Shown: positions 45,558 through 56,344 of the stretch, in pieces
Layout of the letters: every line of letters starts with the position of its first letter
Numbering within the stretch: the first letter of the stretch is position 1
Assembly (NCBI RefSeq): GCF_030272615.1
Contig: NC_081412.1
Coordinates: 668,673,852 to 668,737,851, forward strand
Direction: 5' to 3'
Origin: Cryptomeria japonica
Lineage: Eukaryota; Streptophyta; Pinopsida; Cupressales; Cupressaceae
DNA length: 64,000 nucleotides
Notes under the pieces: model-generated
Database searches by the model: none
Told to the model about the DNA's origin: nothing
The model's input: the letters and a program-made list of their open reading frames with translations, nothing else
Program-made: the position numbers and the translations under genes

Positions 45558-45740
45558 AACAAGTACAACTATTATACGTCTTAGTCATCACATCAACTTT
45601 GTCATAATATTCTCGATGAAATTGTCTTGTAAAGAGGTGTTCTTCAGTTATAACATTCACCATACACACATGATCAACAAGCACACCCTAATAAAATTTG
45701 TCATTAATCTTTTATGAAATGTAAAGGGGTTCATCAAGTG
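45553..45740 (-). pseudogene. Protease N-terminal part of the 18-kb element
   Basis: The minus strand reads KINDKFY, a TAG stop, GVLVDHVCMVNVITEEHLF and QFHREYYDKVDVMTK. The position of the catalytic Asp is recognisable (LVDH), but the usual Thr/Ser-Gly after it is lost, so the enzyme is inactive. It continues at 34121 after the nested insertion. Confidence 0.6.
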
Positions 45741-47524
45741 CCTTAATAGTTTATTTAGGATCGAAAGCAATACAAGGTTCAGGCTTAGGTTTGGGTTGTT
45801 CAATAAGGTTAACAATATTGTCAGCCTCAACACAAGTATTATCAAGATTCGTGATGGTAAGTTTGCTAGGTGCAACAACATTGGTGGAAGAGGAAGGTAA
45901 TGAGTTGGAAGGTTCTATGTTACTGGTGGAATGGGAAGGAAAAGGATTGGTATAGATTTATAAATTTTGGTTAGGGGGTGAAATTGATTTGTTTCCTTTG
46001 TCATTAACACACACAACAATTACGTTATTGGAATAAATGAGGTCTTGGACAAGATGTTTCAACCTATAAAATTTCTCAATATCATGGCCATGTTGATGAT
46101 GATATTGGCAAAGGGATTTAGGATCATGGGAAGTTGACAATGTTTTGGAAGGGTCATGTGGTTTGATAGGAGGAAGTTTCAAAACATTAGCATTAATCAA
46201 TTGCAACATAACATTATGCAAAGATTTAGGAAGAGGTGTAAAATTACATGCTGATTAAAAATGGATGACGAAGGAGCCACAACTGGTATTACAACTACCA
46301 CTTGTGCATCAATATTATATGAGGAATTATTTATCTTAATGAATCCTTTGTTTGGTTTTTGAAACTTTGGGAAAACTTGTTGAATGACATCATTCTTATC
46401 AACTAGAGACATTGGAGTGGATGACTTAATCTGGCTCACTAAAAGTTGATAATTATGAAGCACTGCACACAATTGGGTGTAAGAGGTAAACTCATAAAAC
46501 AACAACTTATCTCTAATGTCTTTTTGCAAATTAAAAATTAAAATTCTTTGAACATATATATCAAGCACAAGATAAGATATTTGAGCATGAAAATGTTATC
46601 TACCAATGAAATCAACCACTTTTTCCTTAACACCTTGTTTACAATGAATCAAATACCTCAAATAAATTTGTGGACCAATGTTATTTTGAAATTGTTGAAT
46701 GAAAGCATTAGCCGATTTTTGAAAATAATCAATAGAATAAGGAGGTAAAAAACAAAACCATTGTAAGGCCTTATCTCGAAATGTCCTACCAAATAATTTA
46801 GCCATCAATATATGATCATTTGAGAAGTCACTACACAAGGTGCAAAATGTTTTCACATGAGTCAAGGGATCACCTTTTCCATTATACACCTCCAATTGGG
46901 GAATTTCAATATCCTTAGGGGGGACAGTACAAACCACATCAAAGAAAAGTGGGCTTGCAACATCATGTGTAGGAATATTGAACTTGGATTGGGTCATGGA
47001 AGCAATTTGTTGTTTCAAAGAGGACATAGTTTGGGCAAGACTATTAATGGTTGCTTCATTAGATATATTGGTATTGGAAAAGTTGGATAATGAAGGATGT
47101 GGAATGGTATGGGAAATGGATAAGTAGGTATAGGAGATGTTTGTGAAGGACATGGATCACTCACCAAAGGTGGTATGATAGGGATTTCTCCAAGACTAAA
47201 ATGTGTAGGATTGAAATTTTGTGTGCATGGTGGAGTACAAGTAGGTGCATTAGGAAATGATGTTGGAATAGAAATAGTAATTTCAACACTATTAGGAGGA
47301 GTAGAAAAGTGAATAACCTCAACAAAATTTTCTATGGACATAAGATTATCATTCACAATATGTGTTATACCATGCAACAAATTCACACCATGTAAATCAT
47401 TTTGAACCACCACCCTCAACTTTTCAATCAAGGGGATGGTCTCACTATCCAAGTGTTCTTGACCCATCCCATGTTCAAGCATTTCCAAATCATGAACAAT
47501 CATTACTACTTGGGTAGGAGACAC
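45741..47524 (-). pseudogene. gag of the 18-kb element
   Basis: Pieces in two or three frames: N-terminus 47524-47015, capsid 47153-46596 and onward to 46197, zinc-knuckle-like part 46221-45958. The capsid part reads IEIPQLEVYNGKGDPLTHVK, then FRDKALQWFCFLPPYSIDYF and FIQQFQNNIG, the Retrotrans_gag pattern. The zinc motif CQYHHQHGHDIEKFYRLKHL has Phe where the last Cys is expected. At least two frameshifts and several stops, so older than the nested element. Confidence 0.82.
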
Positions 47525-47879
47525 TTGTGTGAGGAAGTCATCATCACTATGAGAAGTATGGGAAGAATGATTGTCAACAATGTTAGGTATTTCATGTGTG
47601 GATCTATAGAAGTTTCACCCAAGTTTCCATTAAAAATGTTAATTGACTTGGGATCTACACCTTTTAGGGAATCCATAAGTATAAAAATTATTTTCACAAG
47701 GATAAGAGATGTAGGACTCAATATCATAAAACTCATACACCAAGGAAATGTTTAAACAATACAATTTTTTGTCAAAATGACCATTTAAACATTGCATAGA
47801 ACGAAGAAAAATTGAATCTCTAAATGCATAAATTCTAAAACAAATTAGATCTATACATCCAAATCATAAAAAAGCAGGA

Positions 47880-47900
47880 AAGAAGTCAGGTTCACCAAAA
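47880..47900 (-). other. Primer-binding site of the 18-kb element
   Basis: Minus strand TTTTGGTGAACCTGACTTCT directly after the LTR end CACATTACA; core shared with 7836-7854. Confidence 0.62.
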
Positions 47901-49097
47901 TGTAATGTGGTGAGAATAGGGTTCACTAGCTTAATGCATGCAAACTAGGAAACTAGGCCTATTCCCACATTTGATTACATTCGAAAGGAGAATGATCCAC
48001 TAGGCTCAAGATGACTCAAGCACAAAGTGGATGCAATGGTCCTTTGCTATTGAGTTGATAGTATGAAATGTAATTGTAATGAAGAATGAATGAATTAGGA
48101 GAAAGCTAAAATGATGGTTTTTTGCATGTATAGGAATACAACAAGATCAAAACCCAATTCCAAAAAAGTATGCAAAAGTTCATAGTATAACTAAAGTGTA
48201 GTCAAAATTTGATGCAAAAGTGTAGGGACTCGGTCACCTAGCTCGGCCCGTTCCTAGGACTCAGCCGCCTAGCTTGGCCTACTCTCATCAGTTTCGACTC
48301 TAACAAATTGCAGATTGTAGATCTTGTCTAATGATTTTGCACCTCTTTACGTAGCTTTGACACCTATTCCTACACATAAAAAAGAAAGATAATTTTTGGG
48401 TAGAAAGGGTTTCCCTAAGTCAAACCCCAGTTTAGGAATCAACCTTGAAATCGAATTGAATTGGAATTGAAATTGAAAACGTGTTGTTAGGTAGCAAAGG
48501 CTAGAAATGAAATTGAAATGCTTACACCTTCATATGCCTTCTTTGTGTTGTAATGCTCATGAAGATTCTTGATGTTGACTTATAGTTTACTTAGAAAGAG
48601 AAGAACATGGAGGCTATCACAAATGCATAGATTTGCCACAAACTCCTAGTCTTCAATGCCTTGATGCTTGATCTCTTTCTCTTGAAATGGAATTGAGGAA
48701 GAAGTTTGTCCTTGTAATTGATAGATGTTTTATTAGATCAAAGTGAGGGAGGATACCTTTCTTATATACCTCTCCCAAGAATTTTGGGGTTCATAACACG
48801 AAGTAGGCTAACAAGGGAAAACAATTCTCATGAAATGAAGTTGATCGTTGTGTGGACTGAATTTGGGGCCAATTTAGGGGGAGTGGGGTGCCCTAAGCGC
48901 CCTACTCCTAGGAGTGGGGTGCCATAGGAACCTTGCTCCCTCCAAGATAAACTGGGACCTAGGGTCCTAAATGAGGAGATGTCAAAAAAAATATTGAATT
49001 GGGTTGGATCAAGCATGTCAAGCACGGAAGTCTAGGATTGCTAAAATGGGGCCTAAATAAGCATGAATTTGCATAAGGGTGAAATTTCACAATGCCA
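47901..49097 (-). repeat. 5' LTR of the 18-kb element
   Basis: Begins TGTAATGTGGTGAGAATAGG, matching 30941-31934 with many substitutions. Has about 180 extra bases at 48350-48530 rich in GAATTGAAATTGAAA. TATA box (minus strand TATATAAG) at 48761-48768. The end near ACAATGCCA is less certain than the start. Confidence 0.8.
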
Positions 49098-49665
49098 TAG
49101 CTATAAGTTTTTTTGGGGGGGGCTTATTTTGGCATATGGTACTTCTCATTGTTGAGATAGACAAAACCTCCCAAGTCTTTCATTTTCTTGTTGTCCTTCC
49201 TGATTAAAACTTCAGTCATTTACATATTGCTTGGTATTAATCATCTACCACATGTGGGGCTCAGTCTCTTATCTTCTTTGCACCTTATTTTATTTAAAAA
49301 AAAAAATCATCCACCATCTCTAAATCTACAATTCAATTAGGTTTAATGTTGTCATCTTCTTATTCTACATTCTGCATACCATACACACCTTCCTCGTCTA
49401 TGTCTTTAATATCTGTGAAGCCTATCTCTTTCAAAGTTTCCACCTCTATTTTCAAAACAACCCTATTTTGCTTTATTTTTCTTTTTCAACTACAAAAATG
49501 ATAGCCTTCTCTCTTATCTTCCCTTACTCTCTGCTATCTCCCTTGGGGGATATTTTTTCTCCTATCCACGAAGCCTCTTTAAACTTCTTAGTTATGCCTT
49601 GTCTCCCTTACTCTTCCCACTTTCTTGCATAGTATTACCTTTCACATTAACTAGTGATTAAACTA
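49098..49665 (+). repeat. 1-kb tandem unit B, right part
   Basis: Resumes unit B after the insertion (CTATAAGTTTTTTT, then CAAAACCTCCCAAGTC, then GGGGGATATTTTTTC) and ends TTTCACATTAACTAGTGATT. Confidence 0.8.
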
Positions 49666-50640
49666 TCTTTAAACATCCAATCTCAATTCACCTTTATTTC
49701 ATAATTTCTCCCTTTTCCTATGTGTGCTCCTTAAAGTTGTATACTTTTAACCCCATATATTGACTCAAAGTTTTTTGGTGCTTGTTGATTGGGTGGTTGA
49801 TAGATTGTAGAGGCATACTTAGTTCTTAACGCAAGAGAACACACAACTTCAGAGGAGGCACACACAACTTTAGATGAGGTTACAAAAATAGATGATCACT
49901 TAGGCTGCAAATCGCATTTGACAGTTAGGGTTTGAGTTGCCTTTGCATGTTGCTCCAAGGTGGATGATTGTGGGAAAGTTTAGGACATAGGGTGGAGTGA
50001 CGGTCATAATAAAAATTGCAAACAACTTTTAAGAAAGTTGTCCAAACTTTTGGATTTTGCAAGAGACTTTTGGACTTTCCCAGGGATCGTGGTGGTTGCA
50101 AGCCATGACATTTGTTGTAATTTTTTTTGGGGATTTCTTTTGGCATATGCTACTTATCATTGCTCAGATAAAAAAAAACCTCCCAGGTCCTTTATTTTCT
50201 TGTTGTCCTTTTGCAATAAAACTCTAGCCCTTTGCATACTGCTTAGTATTATTCACCTATCATACATGGGGCTTAGTCTCTTATCTTCTTTGTGCCTTAT
50301 TTTCTTTTTTAAAAAATTCATCCACCATCGCTAAATTTGTCATTTGATTAGGCTTATTGTTGTCATATTCTTATTCTTTGTTTAGCACACCACACACATC
50401 TTCCCCGACTATGTCTTTTATATTTGTGCAACCTATATCTTTCAAGTCATCCTCTTCTATTTTCAATGTAACCCTCTTTTGATTTCTTTTTCTTTTTCAA
50501 CTGCAAAAATGATATTTTTATTGCTTATCTGCCCTCACTCTCTACTATGTCCCTTGGGGGATGCTTTTCTCATGTCCACATAATTTCTTTAATCTTCCTA
50601 GCTTTGTCTAGTCTCCCTTACTCTTCCCACTTTCTTGCGT
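49666..50640 (+). repeat. 1-kb tandem unit C
   Basis: Begins AACTATCTTTAAACATCCAA and runs in the same order as units A and B to CCCACTTTCTTGCGTAGTC. The first base of homology differs by only a few positions among the units. Confidence 0.8.
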
Positions 50641-52457
50641 AGTCTTTCTTTGTCTTTTTCAGATTTAATTATTTCAAGTATCTTTAGAATTTTAAGCCTA
50701 TAGTAGCAAATTGCAAGTGTTTATTATAAAACTAATTCTATGCCAAGTAGATGTCTAAAAATATATTGGAAAAGATATAGTGTTTAGAGAGAAAATATAA
50801 GCCTATTTCGTGATGACTAGCAGATTTCATGCACAACCTTAATAGTCTTTAATTCAAATGATCTAGCGTTAAGAAAATGCAAAATTCCATGTATCCCAGA
50901 TAAATTGCATGAATTAATTTAAAGCATAATTACCTAATTTGGAGAACCCATAAAATAAATTGAAAACAAGGGAAAATCCCAAAAATTTATCGCAAATAAA
51001 GAGTTTCAACAATAGTATCAATTGTTGGGACAACCGTCTTTATGTTTTTTTGTGCCTTTTATTATCTTCACTTTGTTCCTTATCAAATGCACATGCTTTT
51101 TGGATGCCTCTTCTTCAACATAGATATATTATGTGATAGAAGTAGACTCTTTTCTTTTAGTAGAGGTATCATAAGAATTGTAACCCTATAGTAGAAAATT
51201 GCACATGTTTATCATAAAACTAATCCTATTCCAAGCAAATGTCTACAAAACATTGCAAAAGATATAGGATTTAGAGAGAAAATATAAGCTTGTTTTGTGA
51301 TGACTTGCAGATTTCATTCACAATCTTAATAGTCTTAAATTCAAATGACCCAGCATTAAAAAAATGCAAATTCCATCTATCTCAGATATAATTTAAAGAC
51401 TCTTTGAGAATTTAAATAATTTAAATGCAAAATTTTAAGTAGAACTCCATTTTAAGTGCTAGAGAAGCATAAAAATAAGAAATTTTTTAAATATGTTCAC
51501 CTTATGAAAGGTCACAAGATGATTTATTTCCATTTAGCTCATACTCAAATTTTGCATACCTTGGTTTTGACCTAGAGGCCAAGCTTAGGAGTAACAATAC
51601 TTCACCAATCCACCCATATCCAAAGTACCAAGTAGAATTGCTACAGGGAAAATTTTTCATCACATTATTCGAAACATAATAAGATACTTTTAATGAATTT
51701 TACTTGAAGCTCCCTACCATTAACATAACATGGAAAAAAGCACCACCAAAGACTTCTTGAGAACTCAATTAATCTAGCTCCAATCATCTAAGGAAGAAAT
51801 GTGCAGCTATCTAGGAGGCAACATTGGTATCTTATTTCTCTTTGGTATTGCTTAGTGGTGCCTTAGTGTTTTTCCCCAGACCCCTTTCCTTGATTTTTTT
51901 ATGAATGTACATAAGCAGGAGGCCATAGAGAAATGATCACTCACATAAAATAATCATCAAAGTGATGATAGAGTATTAAAAAACTCCATTTTATTCAACT
52001 TTATATTCATTTTTATTTATGTAGGTCTTTTTCCACAAAATTTAAAAATATTCATTCTAAAGCAGGTTTGAGATTTTGTTGGGATTGTCCTACTAATTTC
52101 TTAATATTTTAATTCTTTTCAAGTGATAAAGATCATGAAACTACTAAACACTCAAAAGAAATTCATAAGTATCTATGAATGAACAAGTAAACAATGACAC
52201 ATGAAGAAAAATATTGTATTCCTAGAATAAACAAAGGCATACAATTAGGTTTAAATGAATATATTTTTAAAGATATTAGATGTTGGATGTGCAGTCTATT
52301 TTATCAGAATTCCTAGGCAATAATTCTACTATATAGGTTTTTCTCTACAACTACATCAATTTGAATTGTTAACATGATACACATCTAACTTACACCACAT
52401 CTCATTTAAAAAGAGATACATGAAGAAACAGGTTAGAATATATCACCATCACATCAT
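50641..52457. other. AT-rich DNA with one duplicated segment
   Basis: Segments 50695-50915 and 51182-51400 are about 220 bases each and clearly alike (TATAGTAG-AAATTGCA, TTTAGAGAGAAAATATAAGC and GCAGATTTCAT). The rest shows no gene or known repeat. Confidence 0.55.
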
Positions 52458-53240
52458 GTTGGGATTAAGGTGTCTCAAGCTTTGCAAATCCTAACATTGA
52501 TTTTTTAATATTTATTTATTATTTTTTAATTTATTAATTGCCTAAAAATGTCTAGTCATCTAGTGGGACCCACAAGATCGGTGGCATCCTACTTGGCAAT
52601 GATTGTATGACTCATATGTTGCACATGTGGAGGTAGGCATCCCACTTTGAGGATCTTGACCAGTGTCATGTTATGATAGCCTATGACAAATTCTATGACA
52701 TATTGGACAAGTGATAGGAGATAGCTTTTGCATGGAGAAGGTGGGTGCCCAAGTTGGGTTATGACAAGTTGTAAGAGAATAAGACAATTATAATAGTCAG
52801 TTATGACAATTTCTCTTAAATTTTTTAAATGTTGTAAGTTATGATAGTTGTAAGATGTGTAAGAGTATTTGTCATACCTCAAAACACTAAATTTTGGGTG
52901 CCCAACTTAGGAGGTTTGAATGGGAAGTCATTTGGAGACATACATGTGTCATTTACATTCTTTTTTATGACTGAAAAATAGGGTTAAATGTTTTGCATGA
53001 CACCATGTTGTAACTTCATCTAGAAGCTTCATCTTGAGTGTTATGTCTCTATATAAGGTAGCCTTAAAGAGTATTAGTAATGTTGAGTTTCGCAGGTGAA
53101 GTGTCATGCTATCTAAATTGATCTAGATTGTGGGTTGTTAGTTGTAGACTCATGTCTAAGAAGCTAAATGTTGATGTTTCATTGTAATTGTTGTTTCAAT
53201 ACTACAAAGTATTGTGCTCCCAAAAGAGTTTTCCCCATGA
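52458..53240 (+). mobile_element. Probable copia-type LTR
   Basis: Starts TGTTGGGATTAAGGTGTC, has a TATA box CTCTATATAAGG at 53047-53058 and a U5-like end (CTCCCAAAAGAGTTTTCCCC) with TTTCATTGTAATTGTTG before it. This is the usual layout of a copia LTR. No primer-binding site or second LTR is adjacent; the right end meets the next element at 53247. Solo or truncated. Confidence 0.45.
53047..53058 (+). promoter_or_regulatory. Probable LTR TATA box
   Basis: CTCTATATAAGG, about 190 bases before the end of the probable copia-type LTR. Confidence 0.45.
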
Positions 53241-53246
53241 TATATA

Positions 53247-54032
53247 TGTAGACACCAAAATTTGTCCACTTGATTAAATGAATTTTATATTTGTTTAATT
53301 ATCATTCATCCAAATATTAATTAAATTAATATTTAATTAATTAACCCACCCCCATTCTTCTATTAATTAAATAAATTATTTGATTTAATTCATTTAATCA
53401 AATTCATATTTAATTAAATAAATAAATCATATTTGTTTAATTAAATCCTTCTTCACATTTAAATAAATTAATATTTATTTAAAATCCCCAAATCCTCCTT
53501 CACATTTAAATAAATTAATATTTATTTGAAATCCCCAAATCCTATCTCCCACATTTAAATAAATTAATATTTATTAAATCCCTAAAATCCCCTTTCTCAC
53601 ATTTAAATAAATTAATATTTATTTAAATTCCTAAAATCCCTCCCCAACTTGCATTTTCTGGAAAGTGCAAGTGGGGGAGGGATTTTAGGAATTTAAATAA
53701 ATATTAATTTATTTAAATGTGAAGGAAGATTTGGGGATTTTAAATAAATATTAATTTATTTAAATGTGAAGAAGGATTTAAAATTAAACAAATATGATTT
53801 ATTTATTTAATTAAATCTGAATTTTGTTAAGTGAATTAAATCAAATAAATTGAATAATTTATTTAATTAATAGAAGAAGGGGGGTGGGGTGAATTAATTA
53901 CATATTAATTTAATTAATAGATGAAAAAGGGAAAATGATTAATTAAATGTGAATTTAATTAATAGCTGAATGAATGATAATTAAACAAATATAAAATTCA
54001 TTTAATCAATTGGACAGATTTGGGTGTCTACA
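53247..54032. repeat. Large fold-back: two LTR ends head to head
   Basis: Left arm 53247-53659 begins TGTAGACACC; right arm 53660-54032 is its reverse complement and ends GGTGTCTACA. The centre reads CTTGCATTTTCTGGAAAGTG with almost no spacer. Arms contain units of CACATTTAAATAAATTAATA; the left has about four, the right about two, which explains the length difference. The right arm is followed by a polypurine tract like that of the nested element, so it is the end of a real LTR. Confidence 0.88.
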
Positions 54033-54249
54033 TGTTGCCCCTCTTTGAAGTGATGTGTGACGACATGTCAATTCAAAGAAAAATTCACTTGATGATGCTG
54101 ATAAAATTTTCGATTTGGCCGATGTTGATGATCAGATAATGATGCGAGTACGCTCCCTTAGGAGATGAATCAGATGGATTTTTTAATTTTTAGGATTCTG
54201 ACCAGTGATACCTTTAAGAAACCCCCTCTCAAAAAATTGTATAAAATCT

Positions 54250-54400
54250 TGGCGAATATTTAATTTCTTTAAAAATAATCATTATTTTAATTGACGAATC
54301 TTTCCTTTTTCAATAGAAAAATATTAATTTTAGTGGCGAATTTTTTTATATCAATTTTTTTGGTAGAAAATATTAGCGAATCTTGGAAAATAATAAGAGT
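54250..54400. repeat. Degenerate TGGCGAAT repeat left of the retrogene
   Basis: TTGGCGAATATTT, TTGACGAATCTTT, GTGGCGAATTTTT and TTAGCGAATCTTG at about 35-45-base spacing. The series resumes right of the retrogene at 56005-56205. Confidence 0.5.
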
Positions 54401-54718
54401 ATGCATTTATTACTATTGCAAATCCTTTCATTTTAAAAAAATAGTTTTTTTTTTAAAGAAAAGTAAAGGCCTGAAGGTGGAAATCACTAATGACTTTAAG
54501 GGGTAGAATCTACTTTATTTAGTTTCTACCATTAACTTAAAATAATCTAATAGCCCTCTTTATATTTTGTGAGATAAAATGTACCAACAATTTGTAATAC
54601 TCATGGGGCCAAAAATTGCTTTAAGACGATTGATTTTTATTGAGGCCATTACAACTTGTAGGTACAATTTACATCAGAATACAATGAATGTCATTAGATT
54701 ATATTTTAAATCAATGGT

Positions 54719-54735
54719 GGCAACTAAAGATTGTT
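54719..54735. repeat. 17-bp target-site duplication (left) of the retrogene
   Basis: GGCAACTAAAGATTGTT, identical to 55903-55919, and directly followed by the poly(T) that is the retrogene's poly(A) tail. Confidence 0.9.
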
Positions 54736-55131
54736 TTTTTTTTTTATCGGTAATAATATTTTTTATTTCATTATAAAATATGGTTATTACATCTTCAAAA
54801 TACGAGCTTCCATACATCTAGTTAGCCCGATCATAGAGCCTACAAACCTACAATTGCCTCACACTCCAGGCATAAGTATCCAAACCACCATCAAACAAAA
54901 ATCAAAACCACTCACCATTCCAGCTCCCTTGAATCTCACAGGATGAATTCTAAACTTATTACTGTTTAACCTTATCTATACTATTCAGACCCTTATTGGG
55001 CTCACATAGATAACTAAAAACATAAAAAACCTATTTGAAATTCCAAAAAAATGCCTGACATTACTAACAAAAAACATCCCCAAACCCACAATTGCATCTG
55101 CACCACCTCCAAATGGAAACTCGAAGGGTTC

Positions 55132-55716
55132 TTATTGTTGCTGCTGATTGGCTTGGAATATTCGATGCTTCCTCATCCCTCTGTGCCTACCTTTGGGGTG
55201 TGCCTTCGGCCATGCTTTAACCAGGTCGTTCACTTCCATCTTGTGTTGCTGAATCAATTTCTTCAGATTCTCCCATGCTCCTGCCCTTTCCAACACATAT
55301 GCCTCTTTGTCTACTTTCCCTATCCACCGAACAAAGGAGACCAGGCCGAATTCATCTACATCCTTAGCATCAACAAAACCTTTTGAATAATCGAACTCAA
55401 CCCCTAGCACAACCCATTCCAGAATGGAATTGAGTCCTTCCAGTATTGCTTCATCAAAAAATGACGTTGCTGCCCACTTCACCATGTCAATATCTTCTCC
55501 AATTTCTAAACCCCAGGCTATCACCATTGAGATGATGTCTAAATTGACCTTCCAGCGAGACACATTCTCCATAAAATATGGACCAACCACCTTCAAAACA
55601 ATGTTGATCATTTCCTCCTCCTTGAAATGAAGAAGCCCTGACATTCTGTCTCTGCTAACGGCTCGTTTGAAGCCTTTTTGTTGTTTTTTGGTTGTGATTG
55701 TAAAATTCGCTTCCAT
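55132..55716 (-). CDS. Intact 194-residue protein of unknown family, retrocopied
   Basis: ATG in good plant context (GCTAACATGGAAGC). The protein starts MEANFTITTKKQQKGFKRAV. It has a long middle of alternating hydrophobic and acidic residues (KEEEMINIVLKVVGPYF, MVIAWGLEIGEDIDMVKW, ILEGLNSILEWVVLGVEF) that suggests helices. It ends with a basic tail (KAHPKGRHRGMRKHR, then FQANQQQQ). No signal peptide or membrane segment stands out. I do not recognise a domain. TATA-like boxes lie at 55821-55829 and 55841-55851 inside the copied unit, so it may be transcribed if the parent mRNA began upstream of its main TATA. The lack of any stop or frameshift points to recent insertion or selection. Confidence 0.7.
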   Translation of the reverse strand: MEANFTITTKKQQKGFKRAVSRDRMSGLLHFKEEEMINIVLKVVGPYFMENVSRWKVNLDIISMVIAWGLEIGEDIDMVKWAATSFFDEAILEGLNSILEWVVLGVEFDYSKGFVDAKDVDEFGLVSFVRWIGKVDKEAYVLERAGAWENLKKLIQQHKMEVNDLVKAWPKAHPKGRHRGMRKHRIFQANQQQQ

Positions 55717-55820
55717 GTTAGCAGCTCCTAAACTTTCTTCCCTCTTAGTTGTCTCTGCTCGTTTCTCTTTGCAACTTGTTTTCTTCTCCTTACTTCACTA
55801 AAAAAACTGCATCCCTTGGA

Positions 55821-55829
55821 TTTATAATA
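55821..55829 (-). promoter_or_regulatory. TATA-like box upstream of the 194-residue frame
   Basis: Minus strand TATTATAAA, about 105 bases upstream of the ATG; a second candidate, CATAAATAGAG, lies at 55841-55851. Confidence 0.4.
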
Positions 55830-55902
55830 CCCTACACCGACTCTATTTATGATCTTTGCACGCCATCCCTCTACTTTTGCCTTCAAACGATTTCCCCCTA
55901 AA

Positions 55903-55919
55903 GGCAACTAAAGATTGTT
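55903..55919. repeat. 17-bp target-site duplication (right) of the retrogene
   Basis: GGCAACTAAAGATTGTT, identical to 54719-54735. Confidence 0.9.
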
Positions 55920-56344
55920 GTTATAACCCTAAAGTAACTAATAATTATGATATATTATTGGCAAATTAATTTAGATTTCTACAATAAATTATAAATATTG
56001 GTGAATATGATCCAATCATGTATTGAATATTGTGGTGAATCTTTGACTTAAAAAATAAATAAAAATTGGCGATTTAAATAACACTAAAATAAAAAATTGT
56101 AAAAAAGTGGCGATTTGAGTCACCCCAAAAATTGAACTTATTAGCCAAATCTTGATTCCCAAATTTCAAAAAATAGCCAATTGGTGAATATTAGCCACTA
56201 AAATTTTCACTGATTCTGATAATCGATTTATTTCTCGATAAATTAAATAATTGATGTTGTTGATTAACTTGATTTGATGTCCCAATAAAATGTCGATTTC
56301 TTGGTTGCTTTGATGAGTTCACTCAGGTAGATGATTGATTGCGT

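Larger units (their letters stand above)
30941..49097 (-). mobile_element. 18-kb LTR retrotransposon (6.7 kb without the nested insertion)
   Basis: LTRs lie at 30941-31934 and 47901-49097. A polypurine tract sits next to the left LTR (31935-31950) and a primer-binding site next to the right one (47880-47900), so it reads leftward. The interior has gag (47524-45750), protease (45740-45553 and 34121-33843) and a post-protease linker (33840-33190). About 1.2 kb of noncoding DNA follows to the polypurine tract. No reverse transcriptase, RNase H or integrase is present. Another element (34127-45552) is inserted in the protease. The insertion splits tandem unit B; possible duplication TTTAT/GCTAT is imperfect. 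Several stops and frameshifts show it is dead. Confidence 0.85.
54736..55902 (-). mobile_element. Retrocopied mRNA (processed retrogene) unit
   Basis: Read on the minus strand: 5' end at about 55902, 186-base leader, intact 194-codon frame (55716-55132), 385-base trailer, an AATAAA-type signal (GAAATAAAAAATA near 54765), then a poly(A) run (T run 54734-54745 on the plus strand). The perfect 17-bp duplication and terminal A run are the marks of LINE-type retroposition. The copy sits inside the third gypsy-like element. A 5'-truncated non-LTR element is a less likely alternative, as no LINE domain is present. Confidence 0.85.
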
